Shown here: piece after piece, positions 53,801-64,000 of the stretch
Layout of the letters: each line of letters opens with the position of its first letter
Position numbering within the stretch: position 1 is the stretch's first letter
Assembly: GCA_034190875.2 (NCBI GenBank)
Contig: CM067355.1
Coordinates: forward strand, 37,337,531 to 37,401,530
Reading direction: 5' to 3'
Length of the DNA stretch: 64,000 nucleotides
Source of the DNA: Urechis unicinctus
Taxonomy: Eukaryota; Annelida; Polychaeta; Xenopneusta; Urechidae
The notes under the pieces: generated by a model
The model's input: only the letters and a program-made list of their open reading frames with translations
What the model was told of the DNA's origin: nothing
Database searches by the model: none
Program-made: the position numbers and the translations under genes

Positions 53801-54774
53801 TATTCCGTTAACACAAAACGTATGTAACTGTTTGAATTTATTAATTATAGCATGTATTTGATTGATCTCTACATACCGCTTTACTGGCAACTATGTAAAA
53901 TGTTCATTATGAAAAAACTTGTTGAGCCATTACGATGCATTTTGCCTTGCGTGATATTGACATAGCCAGTAGTAGACAGGGCACAAATAATCACTGCAAA
54001 TGCAACGACATCACGGGTAATATGACACGCAGGTGTGGGCTTAGTGGAATTTGAGGGTATTGCCAAGCAAACGACGCATCAAAATTAAAGAGAAGGCGTG
54101 TTACAAGATGCTTGTAACGTGTTTAAGAACCATAAGTCACCTTGGCTACTTGAGTGCACCATCAATAAAGTTTTCGAATTTCGCTGGTGGTTAAAAAACG
54201 GTTGCTGTTGAAGCCTCACCAACACAGATTAAGCGTCAACTTAAGCCTCGATTTTAATTTATGGCAGAGACTGCTTCACATCACAAATTTTCATATTGGT
54301 TAATTATGCTGAGAATATTATGTTGAAATATTTTGAAACAATCAAGGGGTACCCTTAATGCTTAACATATTTCGTCCACGATAATTTTGTATTTACTATG
54401 TAGTACATTATAAATAGCCTCTCACACGCCCTGACATGAGAATAATAAATGATCGTTGCAGTTGCTATGTATGGCAGTAAGTATTGGTGTCTAACATATA
54501 TAACTGTCTTAGCTATTATTTTGTGGATACGCTCACAAGTCTTAGATTCTCGCTCTAGAGATGGTCGGTGCGGAATATATTGTTGATTCTATTTCTTAGG
54601 GCAGGTGCGCGCACACCCCATCCATTAAACATGGCGTCTGCTTACTCGCCTTAATTACGTGCCCTCAAGGGAGAGCCGCAATCAGTTGGATATTCATTTT
54701 TAAACAGGTCCCTACATTCAGCTCCTATACATGACTATTCTTAACACGTAGCTAGTTATACAATTAATGGCACA
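50850..54774 (-). repeat. Diverged family copy in right-arm orientation
   Basis: 50,930-51,480 resembles 39,110-39,730 (landmarks: GACCCACAGATTATGG, CAATCACCGTT, CGTATGCAGAA, GTCACTGGTAATTTGT). 53,400-54,455 resembles the inverse of 22,800-23,850. 54,404-54,455 resembles 38,630-38,660. Divergence is far higher than between the palindrome arms. Two minus-strand frames, 53,687-53,890 and 53,881-54,066, are unrecognised. Confidence 0.65.
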
Positions 54775-55038
54775 GACGATCTCAATCTCTTTCAATGCTG
54801 TTTTAAATCACATTGGGTTATTAATATCATACCACATACAGGATCTGATCAATTATTGATTAACAGTTTGTACTAATGTCAAGCACATCTAGGGAACTTG
54901 ACGATCTCAATCTCTATCTATTCTGTTTTTTAGTAACCATTGCGTTATTAATATCATGCCAAATGCATGATCTGATCAATAATTGAGTTTGCATAACATG
55001 ACAGCTTGTTCTAATGTCATGCACATCTAGGGAACTTG
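54775..55038 (+). repeat. Diverged ~125-bp tandem duplication within the family
   Basis: Both halves begin GACGATCTCAATCTC (54,775 and 54,900) and end CACATCTAGGGAACTTG (54,899/54,900 and 55,038), with indels between. Only the second half continues into the family text (TTTGGTCACGAATA) shared with 39,095-39,110. Confidence 0.9.
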
Positions 55039-55224
55039 TTTTGGTCACGAATATCGTCCCATGTCGTAATGGTTATCTAAGTCGCCTTAAGATCCCACGA
55101 TTGTAGTTTCGATCCCAAAGTGAATAAGCCTGACTCTGATAATCAAGTTAAATGGAGGTCGTATCTCTGAAAGGGTTAGTTATTACCGTCGCGATATCGG
55201 TCCGCGCGATGAGTTGTATGTTCT

Positions 55225-56030
55225 CCCATTGCTTTTCTGTTGCAACAAGGCGGCAGTATTGTGTGCTTGTTGCAGTTGTGCGATAAGGTACGAATTGGCT
55301 AAATACAGCATGTAATGATCAAGTCAAGATAATGTAAAATATGTGGACAGCTGTTTCAGTTGTGGATTTGTTCAGGTACTTTCTAATGCTGATTCCATTA
55401 CCTGAGGTTTTTCCGTAAACTCTGAGTACATCAGAATACCGAGGTTTCTGGCTGCTTCTGATGTAGATGCAGCAATATCGGCAATTTTAACTAAATCAAC
55501 CGACGACTGCCAGTCGCACAGAGATGCGAAATGTAGAATGTCAGTTTGATCTTCTTTCAGTTTTAGAAAATTGTTTGCCATCCATGATCTTATACGTCGG
55601 ATGTATTGTTCGACTTTGGCCTGTGCAGCTTCTGCATATTCTTTTGTAGAAGTAAATGTAGAGACATATCAGAGTAAGATCAGCGGAAGTATTGTCCATT
55701 GTGTTTCATCAGATTGCCAAGTGGTGATGCGTAGGTTGTAAACAGTAATGGCAATAGATGATCCGTGTGGCACACAACATGTTACTTTATGTCTTTTGGA
55801 GCACATGTCTTTAACACAGGCTCTTTGCGAGCAGTTTGCGAGGTAGGAAGTTAGCCATGCGAGGCATTTCCCATTGATACCGAAACTTCCTGAAATATGC
55901 CCTAGCATAGATTTGTATGATCGACAGCATCCAACGTTTCACTAAGGTCCAGAAGCACGAGGGCTACCGCACAAGCAATATCATTGCATAATCGGAATAG
56001 TGCTGCCTCAGTGCAATGACAAATGCATTA
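55225..56030 (-). pseudogene. Decayed LINE reverse transcriptase, L2/CR1-like, second copy
   Basis: On the minus strand, in order, are NDIACAVALVLLDLSETLDAVDH (about 55,985-55,920; first 20 residues NDIACAVALVLLDLSETLDA), SGSFGINGKCLAWLTSYLAN with QRACVKDMCSKRHKV (about 55,895-55,810), and CVPHGSS. A 3' block follows with KVEQYIRRIRSWMANNFLKLKEDQTDILHF and SEAARNLGIL (55,640-55,372), though that longer stretch is quoted only by position and by its key words WMANNFLKL and ARNLG. These are landmarks of Jockey/CR1/L2 reverse transcriptase. The YADD region is destroyed and frames shift several times. QLQQAHNTAACLVA near 55,300 corresponds to KLQRAKNTVVRFVA in the 21,726-22,640 copy. No endonuclease is visible. 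Confidence 0.88.
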
Positions 56031-58450
56031 GTAGAAAGCTCAAATATGATTTTGTCCTCATTATCTTGACTCTTGCAGCCTTCATTACATGTTACAATGT
56101 TTTTATCAATGAGACCCAACGCAATTTTTATTGATATGGTAAACGACGTTTGGTATGCCTCTTATTTCAAACATGCCCTCACATTCGCCGATAAATCTCC
56201 AACCGTGTTACAGACTCAGCTGTAAATCATGTTGTTGCATTTGTGTGCTTGAGGTTGCACTATGAAAGATGACTAATGAGCTGCCCCTCAAGCAGTTGTT
56301 TCTAATATAACTGTACGAAAAATATATTCTTGTATCGCCCCTTAACTGTTACGGAATTAAATTATACGATCTTAGTCTTCATTTTAGAAAATACTCTATG
56401 ATGTTCCTTGTCCTCACTGACTAAGGCAAGTTTTCCCACGGCGCCACCTGGCCACCTGGCCACCTGGCCACCTGGCCACCTGGCCACCAACACCAATCAA
56501 TGTTGCATAGGAACACAATGGTAACACAATCAGTAATACTGAATAACATTAAATTGATAAATCTTATTGCATCAGCGAATGTTGCTAAGGTAATTCTGGT
56601 TATGTTAGCTGTGCCATAGAGCACAACATTGACTCTGGTACAATCAAGCTGTGTTTTACCACTGCAAATTGCTTGGTATGGCATCATCTCAGCCTATGTA
56701 GATTCCACCTGTGCCCGCGCAAAAACGACACTAGGTGATGCACGTAAAACAATTACCCGTCGATTTATTTCATGTCAATGGTGCCCGTTTGGATATATTA
56801 TTTATGAGCGCAATATGCAGGTCAATCTCTTACGGATGTAAAGTGCTAAGTATATGACGAACGCCTATATAGAGAATAATTCAAGTTTGCTCTTAGACCA
56901 TACATAATCAACATGCCAAGACGTAAATATAGACCATTACACTAATTTTGTTTTATCGACTCTCCTCTCCATTTATCGATGTTTATTTAGATGTAAATCA
57001 CAAACAACCCTTTTACAATGTCCACTGCATATTCGCATCTCAAGAGACGATGAGATATATATGTTTACTCCTTTACATTCGGTGGAAGTCTTCTCTAATA
57101 AACCATGGCGCTACTATTATTACAATGGCCTATCAAATGAATGGTTCATTACTTCCTTTTTTGCCGAACGTGATACGTATTGACATTGCCTGATGTAATG
57201 AGGCAATGCAACGATGATCCAACGACTGTTGCGTCATCAGTGGTAATACAGCACGCATCTGTGGGCTCAGTGAAATGGTAGTGTATCGTCAAACAAACTA
57301 TTTAAAGCGAATGTGTGTCACAGGACAGTAGTCCAAACAGTAGCGTGTTTAAGAGCCATCAAGAGCCTCGGTTTCTTTTACATTCTTCTAACTGAGGATT
57401 CGAATTGCTCTGATGATTGCAAACCGGCCGTTCTTGAAGCACCATCGAAATTATTCATGCATTCACCAGTCGTCCGAAAGAATCGATTTAAAAATATATT
57501 GCATACTAACCAGATAACCACCGCGTGTTTTCATACGACACATGCACCTAACATCTATTGAAACCTGTGATGGATTATGTTTCCACGTCTCCCTTTATGC
57601 TATCAACATTACGTCAGATATCTGGCATTCAACACCAAACTTCATTAACGACGACACATCCTGCCAATCAAATAAAACTAGGCCACATGTTACTGTTGTG
57701 TACTCAGATGCTGAAAATGGCAGCCATCGTGTATTTAGAATCGTCTCTTGTACATTCTGGTCACCGGCAACCTTTATAGTCGCTGAAGTTGAATATTAAC
57801 TGAATCCATCGAGGATGAGGTGCAAATGAAGTTATACGAAGGATATTCCTGTATCGCACAATATCAGTAACTGTTGTGATTGTGTCATTATGCTCTTCAT
57901 CATACAAATGCTCAAATATGCATATTGTCTTCGTTATCGTGGCTTAGGCAAGATATTCACACGGCACCACATGGAAGTTTCAATACCAATTAAAGTTGTT
58001 TATGAACCCAGCGTTTATACGATCACTAAAACCGTTTTACATAAAACGGAAGCATCTCAAGCCATTATTGGCATTTAGAGAAAACTGTAATGGTCATTCT
58101 GGTTGTGTTATCTGTATCATTAATGAGTCGTATTTCTTTTGGTCGCTGTAAATGTCATATTTGCACATCTTACATCACGTTTTAGAATGTTGGCTTTTGG
58201 TGTGAGTATATTGTAGTAATGGCAAACACATACAAGCGTATCAGATTTGCGCATGTGTGCGGTTTGAAGCAATTTAAAGTTGTATTTATAGTTTATTATA
58301 TAGCCGTGCAGTACCAGAAAACAGTGTTTTACAACTGTAAATGGGTTCCGCATTTATGGGCCGGTCTAAAATGGAATGGCTCTTACCATGAACAGAATTT
58401 CGATGATTTATTTTTATTAAATGCGCTGTTAAGGCCGTTACATTACGGAA
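56031..58450 (-). repeat. Diverged family copies in right-arm orientation
   Basis: 56,040-56,160 resembles 51,470-51,530 and the inverse of 31,250-31,330. 56,380-56,560 and 57,890-58,050 both resemble 39,830-40,010, so two family units follow each other. 57,190-57,460 resembles 53,980-54,240. 57,510-57,690 resembles 35,386-35,560. Short frames (for example 57,542-57,799, 85 codons) are not conserved between the units. Confidence 0.7.
56443..56488 (+). repeat. 8-bp tandem repeat, GCCACCTG x 5.75
   Basis: Perfect array of GCCACCTG. It interrupts family sequence, since the text on both sides continues the match to 39,900-39,960, so the array expanded inside a copy. Each unit contains a CACCTG E-box-like word. 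Confidence 0.98.
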
Positions 58451-58507
58451 GTTAATATGAAGCCATGTGTGAATTGGATGACAGGTGCATCATTATTCAC
58501 CTATAAG

Positions 58508-58619
58508 CTGATAACGAGTACAGTGCAATGTTTTCTGATAACGAGTACAGTGCAATGTTTTCTGATAACGAGTACAGTGCAATGTTTTCTGATAACGAGT
58601 ACAGTGCAATGTTTTCTGA
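58508..58619 (+). repeat. 27-bp tandem repeat, 4 perfect copies
   Basis: Unit begins CTGATAACGAGTACAGTGCA and has four uninterrupted identical copies (58,508-58,615), followed by the first four bases of a fifth. The lack of any difference shows a very recent expansion. Confidence 0.99.
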
Positions 58620-58945
58620 GCAAACTATTCATTTGATAATTATGCCCATTTGTAGATTCTCCAAACGTACGTCCCAACTACACATAGAGGTAATTGGAGA
58701 ACAGTAGCCGCCACGTTGATACTAAAAAATCACAAAGTTGGATTACATGAGTTGATGTCATCGATTCATTAGTCAAAACGTGATGCTATGAAACCCTACT
58801 CAGGAATCGGTTTTCTTATCGATTGTTTGACCCAGTCATTCAGGGTCAACATGCTAGTTAAAAAAACCTCTTTTAATCTACATATATAATTTGTGCTTGT
58901 AAAAGGGATCAGCAGGCCCAAAGTAACCTAGTAACGTTCGTTCAG

Positions 58946-59015
58946 ATAGCCGGGGCAATGGCTCGGTTGGCACATTAGAATGAGCGGAGGTTCCCTCAAC
59001 CAGTTAAGTTAGTTG
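58946..59015 (+). mobile_element. tRNA-derived SINE head (fragment)
   Basis: GGGGCAATGGCTCGGTTGG (A-box-like TGGCTCGGTTGG) is followed about 30 bases later by GAGGTTCCCTCAACC (B-box-like, imperfect). Arrangement and spacing fit tRNA-derived SINE 5' ends. The body is not delimited, and similarity to the one at 15,490 is limited to the A box. Confidence 0.45.
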
Positions 59016-62000
59016 CACTAAGCACAATCAAGCTTGTCAAAAGGCATGCTCTCTGAAGGCTGGGCAAACCACGGAAAATAGCAGTTTCATTTCAGTGTTG
59101 GATGATGATTTGCACCATGGGGTTTGATGTAAAGGATAGTTCTACTGTCCTTTATTTCATTAGGATCAGCACAGTAGCGTTGATCCAGATAAGTTTTTAC
59201 GACAACTGAGAGCATTGCCTTTGTTTACGCAAATGGTCTGAGATAATATTTGCATTAGTGACACCTATCTGTCTATCTCAGAAGCGGTTACACCATAAGA
59301 CAATCGCACACTGGGTGGTGAGTTCTTGCAGCTATGACCGGATTTTACTTCAACGCTCTTAAAAGATATATTCCACCAATCCCAGGTTTGTTTGCTGTCT
59401 ATTGAATGAACTTTGACGTGGAGAATAACTATCGCACTTTTAAAACTTCTGACTCAACCGTTGATGCTTTATGGCAACATTAACAAGCGCCCCTGTGAAG
59501 AAGCAATCTAGGACCTAACCAGCGTCGCTGATAAACCATTACTAATTATGTTTTCCCCCGCACGCAATGCAATCAGAGTGATGTCACATGCAAATTATAC
59601 TTGAAAGCAATGTAGCGAAATTATATCTAGCTAATTACAATAATTGACACTTAGCTCCTCAATTGCTCGGAGCAACTATCGTTCAATCTAATTTATGCGC
59701 TAATTATTTTTTAAATACATTGGTGTATTTCGCTGAAATTAAGTGCCTTTGTATTAACTTTGTAAGTTAAATCACTTGATATCTCTATGATTTAGTGCAA
59801 AACTCTCATCATTACAATTCGAATTTTTATCAGACAGAGTTGTCATCTTGATATTTCTTTAAAACTACGTGAAAGGTTATTTATTGCCGATAAGACATTT
59901 TACGTAATGGCTTGTCCTTATAGCCTATGGTTCCTAGCAAGGACAATAGTCGAATTTAATAATTGATAGATTTTGTAGCATATGTCTTGATTTATTTCCC
60001 TTAGATAAGGATCGTTTGCAGGATCAGATGTGTTTCGTGTTTGTAAGTTAATTCCAATCCAGGTGAATATTTCAACGATTCTTTAACAATGCCCCACTGA
60101 CAACATTTGTTTCGTTTGCCACGCTCGACCGTTGAACAATCAGAACTATCGATTCAGTCTGTCTACATATTGGCCTTGTTCAGGTTAAAGCATTGTAAAG
60201 CCTTTGCTATTCTCATGATATACAGCTAGCTTCAGTATTTTTTACACAAGCGCGAAATGTCAAATCAATAAGACCAGGTTACCGAAATAGGTTTAGTTAG
60301 CTCGGACATCTCATTTCTTAGTGAAAACCACCAAAACCCTTAAACAATTTCATACGCCGTCAGTTAAGCAGCCGCGATCGTTTCATTTGGCAATACACTT
60401 TCAGATTAACCTGCAAGAACGTTTTATATCGTAGAATAAAACAGGATACTTGAAACACTAGATGTTACTTCTCATGCTGTTTCTGCTAGAGATAAGTTTC
60501 GCTTCGTTATAGCATCTATCGTTTTCTGTCCGATCTAGTGGGGTTTTTTTTGCGTCCATATTGAATATTACTATAGCGCTTTAATTCCCTGTGGGAATTG
60601 TATTCCTGAATCAGGATCGTACTTTTGCACATAGATTTCGCATTGGTGTCGTCAACGTCAGCGATGCATTGACCTTACGTTGTCGTTGCGTCGTCGTCGT
60701 CAATGATGGCGGCGATCGTAACCCAGCTATGAAACATAGCCACATGCCTACTGGTTTGAGTGGTGAGCAGTTGTTGGACACTTAAAAAGATTAGAGTGAT
60801 TGCTTGGTCGAGCTGAAGAAAAGTGATGCAGTAAATACCAGAGCAGCTACAGGATCACAGCCAAACATACATGTGCTGCAAAAGGCTAGGTCTCATGCAT
60901 TCCCAATGACGAAGATATAAAAGTCGGAGACTGGTTAGACACCTCAGTTGAATGAGGACTTCGGTATTTCACGTTTGTTCGTAACTTTACGACCGAGCGG
61001 GATACTTTTAACTGGACATAAGCTGCACTTAACATGTTTGCCTGTGTGGTACTAAACAGTATTGTCATTCCCGAACAAAGTGGTCTGATGAATGGAGTCA
61101 CTCGACATAACTGCATCACTGCTTCAGACAATGCTAGGCGGATGAGTACTGTGACCACAAAACAAGTGCTTGTCGACATGGGACATGTCTGTATATCGGT
61201 AAAACTAGCCTACACCCAATCGACATGCCGATTCATTTGACGTGTATCAGCTAATTACCAAGCATGAAACAATACACCACAGGACAACAAGAATACGCAA
61301 CCCACAGGCAAACTTTGGTTGATCTGATCTGTGCAATGAGGAAGTGACTTTACTATCATGCTGAAAAATGCCATATATTGCGACTGTAAAAATCTCAAAA
61401 TAACAAGGCCGAACACATCAATAATCCATACACGTAATGTATGAGATACATTGCTTGTTCCCCAGATAAGTAGTCTGCACAATAGTTAGAGCAGTGTGAA
61501 TGTAAAACCTTTATCAGCTTAACATCAAATATCCGGTTATTCGATATATGACGTGGCAGATGAATATCTCTAGGAGAGTAGAGTCGGTTAGATTACATTT
61601 ACTGTACATAAGTGCCTTATCATCGCCGACCTGATTAAACATGGTCAATGAAGCAAGGGACTTTTTATTTTCCATATCATTTATCAACTGTTGCTTGGAC
61701 CTTAGTCCTGTTTTTGCATCATGTCAAGGTTACCGTAATGGTCGCACTTTCTTATCTGTCTTACTCTCGGCACATGACATGTTTCTTAATGACCAGTGTG
61801 TAACGTAGAAGCAGAAATAGGTGTTTATTCTTGACTTCAATGTGTGATGATAATGCATTAGTAGTTGTTTGAAGTGCATGCCGAGTTTATTGTGTGTAAA
61901 CTGCTGTTTTGTTGTTCTATCTTGGCGTGAGGTAAACAAATGTGGACAACATGACTTCCATACATTGCAGAAGTAATTTTAATTAATGTGGATCGTCAGA

Positions 62001-62275
62001 TATGGTCAGCAATTTGGACGGGGTTAAACCCAGCTTGAAATGAGATCACCATTATAAATATAATGATTTGGGCGGGTTGATTTCGGAGCGCCGTGGTCGA
62101 TAAACAACAGTTGTGTCGATTGCCGATCTATGACGGGGACGCGACCAGCTTCGGACTGCTTGCGTGCCGACGTTACCTCACAGATGCGATGACAGGATTA
62201 CTTACGCGAAACAGCGTTGCTACGTAAAGGCTTGGGGGTCACTTCGCATATTTTTCCAACACACGCGCCGTCGAA
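59016..62275. other. Mostly unique DNA; no gene called
   Basis: Apart from the short frame at 60,022-60,090, nothing stands out. Frames at 60,591-60,785 (plus), 60,886-61,179 (minus) and 61,034-61,240 (plus) have no recognisable domain. The minus/plus pair around 61,000 overlaps, which argues against both. No arrays are present. Confidence 0.4.
60022..60090 (-). pseudogene. Short frame related to 63,230-63,301
   Basis: On the minus strand 23 codons read IVKESLKYSPGLELTYKHET and then HLI. They align with IIEGSVKYIPLWEFTKTYDQ of the second frame after one codon gap. The DNA downstream on the minus strand also matches (the GATCAGATG word at about 60,023 and 63,201). The two segments are old paralogous fragments, either of an exon with flanking intron or of a non-coding repeat. 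Confidence 0.3.
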
Positions 62276-62277
62276 GT

Positions 62278-62612
62278 GGACGACGACGATTTGGACGACG
62301 ACGGAGAAGCAGACGAGTATGTGTGTTTGTATGTGTGTTTATGTGTGTGTGTGTGTGTATTGGTGTATGTGTGTGCGTGCATGTGTGTGCGTGCGAGTTC
62401 GTGCGTATGTTAGTACGTGTGTGAATGTCTGTGTGCGTGTGGGTGCGTGTGTTTGATGGTGTGTGGGTATGAGTGTGTGAGTACGTACTTGTGTGTGTAG
62501 GTGCGCGTGTATATGTGTGTATGTTGATGTGTGTATGTATGTGTATGTGTGTGCGTGTGTGTCTTAATGTTGTTATATGTGTGAGTGCGTGTGTAGGTGT
62601 GTATGTGTGAGA
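62278..62612. repeat. GAC triplets followed by GT-rich array
   Basis: A short GACGAC run (62,278-62,312) precedes about 300 bases of degenerate GTGTGT with GTGCGT, GTATGT and GAGAGA variants. Cys/Val-rich frames through it are artefacts. Confidence 0.95.
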
Positions 62613-63202
62613 GAGAGCTTACATGGCGGGCGAAATCGAAGACTGTAACAAATGTGAAGCTGTTTTCACCACATTGTTGTGTAATGTCTCTAAATAAAAC
62701 TGTAGCTCGACTGAAATCAATCCATTGTTAATAGTGTCTGGTGTGTATATACGGTACAATGATATATTTGTTTGTTGGAATGTTAATTGAATGAGGTTTT
62801 ATATTGTAATGTATGCATTGCGCAGATTTATCCAGATATTATTCAATATCTATTTCCGACCAGCTACGCAGTATATTACCTATGTTGGGTCTTCACTTCA
62901 CCTGTGTCTATTTCATGGTTGACTGTAATATATGTGTGAGTAACTATCAATTGCGAACGTCGATTCCTTTTCGGTGCAAGAAAACAAAATCCACACTTCT
63001 ATTCTTGCCTACATGATAAATACCACATTTTACCACTTTCGAATACTGAAAGCCGCTAGTAGCGATTCTACCCCGATTGTCTACTACATATGTGGTTCAA
63101 TTGTTCATTACCTGTCGTCATCGTTAGTACGTATTTCAGCATCCTGTCATAGACCCTATCACAGGTACTGATTGCCTCCTCAGATGATAATCGTTTCCAG
63201 GA
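62613..63202. other. Unique sequence, nothing recognised
   Basis: An AATAAA word at 62,693 suggests nothing on its own. Frames of 65-67 codons (62,813-63,171) are unrecognised. Confidence 0.4.
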
Positions 63203-63445
63203 TCAGATGCAGTAATACACACACGCGATGATGACTGTTGCTTGATCATATGTTTTAGTAAATTCCCACAAAGGAATATATTTTACGGATCCCTCAATAA
63301 TATCCAATTCTAATTTGTCCGATGCCAATATTGTGGTTACTTCACGTAGCTGTGACCTCGCAGAGTCTCGTGCATATAGAATCAAAATGCGTGATGTCAA
63401 GGGAAGTGTATGTATAGTCGACGCACGAACACTGCCATGGCATAA
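63203..63445 (-). CDS. Possible exon or exon relic, SEFIR/TIR-like fold pattern
   Basis: The minus strand is open from 63,445 to the stop at 63,203. It contains SRILILYARDS, a spacing of about 25 residues, then GSVKYIPLWEF and YDQATVIIAC. SEFIR domains of IL-17 receptor-type proteins start with a hydrophobic strand followed by Y-S/A-x-D, have a Trp in the middle and end in A-D-x-VIIVCS. The order here fits loosely. A GT for a donor exists after ATCGC (minus strand, about 63,225), but no good acceptor was found. Partner fragment at 60,022-60,090. Assignment is tentative. Confidence 0.25.
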   Translation of the reverse strand, partial: LCHGSVRASTIHTLPLTSRILILYARDSARSQLREVTTILASDKLELDIIEGSVKYIPLWEFTKTYDQATVIIACVYYCI

Positions 63446-64000
63446 TTAAAATGCGTATGGCCGCTTCTATATTTACTGCCTGTTCATGAGGATGTATGCC
63501 AACATTATGGCATGCGTGAGTGTAAGCTCATCTGGTTGGCGTTTGGAATTGCAATACACGGAATTGCCTGTGCTCAAGAGAACAAGTTATGTAGCTTTTG
63601 ACACAGAATGATATAACCCATAAATTATTTCTTACCCCATAAGATCATCTTGAGAAAATGCTATCCTCCAGGGATCACGGGATAAATATAAAATATTTGC
63701 TGTGAGTCTTTTTGCTGCCATGTGTGGTATTATTGAGCACGTTATCGGAGTTAACGTGATTTGGCTTCACACATGTAAATCTAGATTAGTCGCTTTAAGT
63801 CGGTAATTTCAAGCCTTTGGATTTGCAGGCGGAAGTAATCGTAGAGCAAGAAAAAGCAGATATAGTGAGTCAAATTCATGTACGTTGGGGATGGTTCAGA
63901 CGGGTGTTACTAAGCGCAGTTGCTATGTAAGTTGACATAAAGTTGTACAACAATTGATGAACATATTGATGGTTGAGCCCTTTATATTTTGTTCTCCTGA
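63446..64000. other. Unique sequence to window end
   Basis: No repeat, RNA or exon-like frame recognised. Confidence 0.4.

Noticed and set aside
56443-56488. CRISPR-like or regulatory array
   Set aside because: A perfect 8-bp head-to-tail repeat has no spacers; it is a simple tandem repeat.
58508-58619. CRISPR-like array of 27-bp repeats
   Set aside because: The repeats are directly adjacent with no spacers, and the DNA is eukaryotic.
62164-62456. Cys/Val/Arg-rich frames, like a toxin-type or keratin-type small protein
   Set aside because: The Cys/Val pattern is the translation of TGTGTG repeat, and the Arg part comes from GACGAC triplets.

Overview
The window is eukaryotic, almost certainly metazoan, intergenic or repeat-rich DNA, not bacterial or viral. 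It is AT-rich, and no frame exceeds about 160 codons; the longest open frames run through TA microsatellites. It holds very long TA/TC/GA/GT arrays, minisatellites, decayed LINE reverse transcriptase in the L2/CR1-like style, and tRNA-like SINE heads. A marine or lophotrochozoan-type invertebrate would fit, but I cannot name the species. I found no complete host gene.

Layout. Positions 1-360 are TA repeat and unique sequence. Positions 360-48,985 form one large imperfect palindrome. Its outer parts (360-846 against 48,440-48,985) flank mirrored microsatellite blocks (846-1,640 against 46,966-48,260). Inside these, 1,641-3,103 pairs with 43,440-46,965, and 24,916-30,626 pairs with 37,739-43,440. 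The left side carries about 21.8 kb (3,104-24,915) that the right side lacks. That extra DNA includes a nearly identical direct duplication (1,641-6,268 repeated at 16,922-21,549), a 72-bp minisatellite, two copies of an older 1.3-1.5 kb repeat with a ~36-bp minisatellite, and a decayed LINE (21,726-22,640). The right side carries its own ~2.05 kb insertion (44,581-46,628). The spacer of the palindrome (30,627-37,638) ends in a 100-N assembly gap.

Much of the arms, the spacer and 50,850-58,450 are diverged copies, in both orientations, of one multi-kilobase repeat family that I do not recognise. Some copies contain LINE reverse-transcriptase fragments at similar internal positions. Three copies share an uninterrupted or nearly uninterrupted 22-27 codon frame, so part of the family may once have coded.

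From 58,500 to the end the DNA is mostly unique, with a 27-bp tandem repeat, a SINE head, a GT array, and two short related minus-strand frames (60,022-60,090 and 63,203-63,445) that may be receptor-domain exon relics. The best single candidate for a real or formerly real host exon is at 8,217-8,480 on the minus strand. It is 88 codons long with plausible splice sites and resembles the end of a SET domain. No operon-like or pathway logic applies. The window is best read as a record of repeated duplication, inversion and transposition, with layers of clearly different age.
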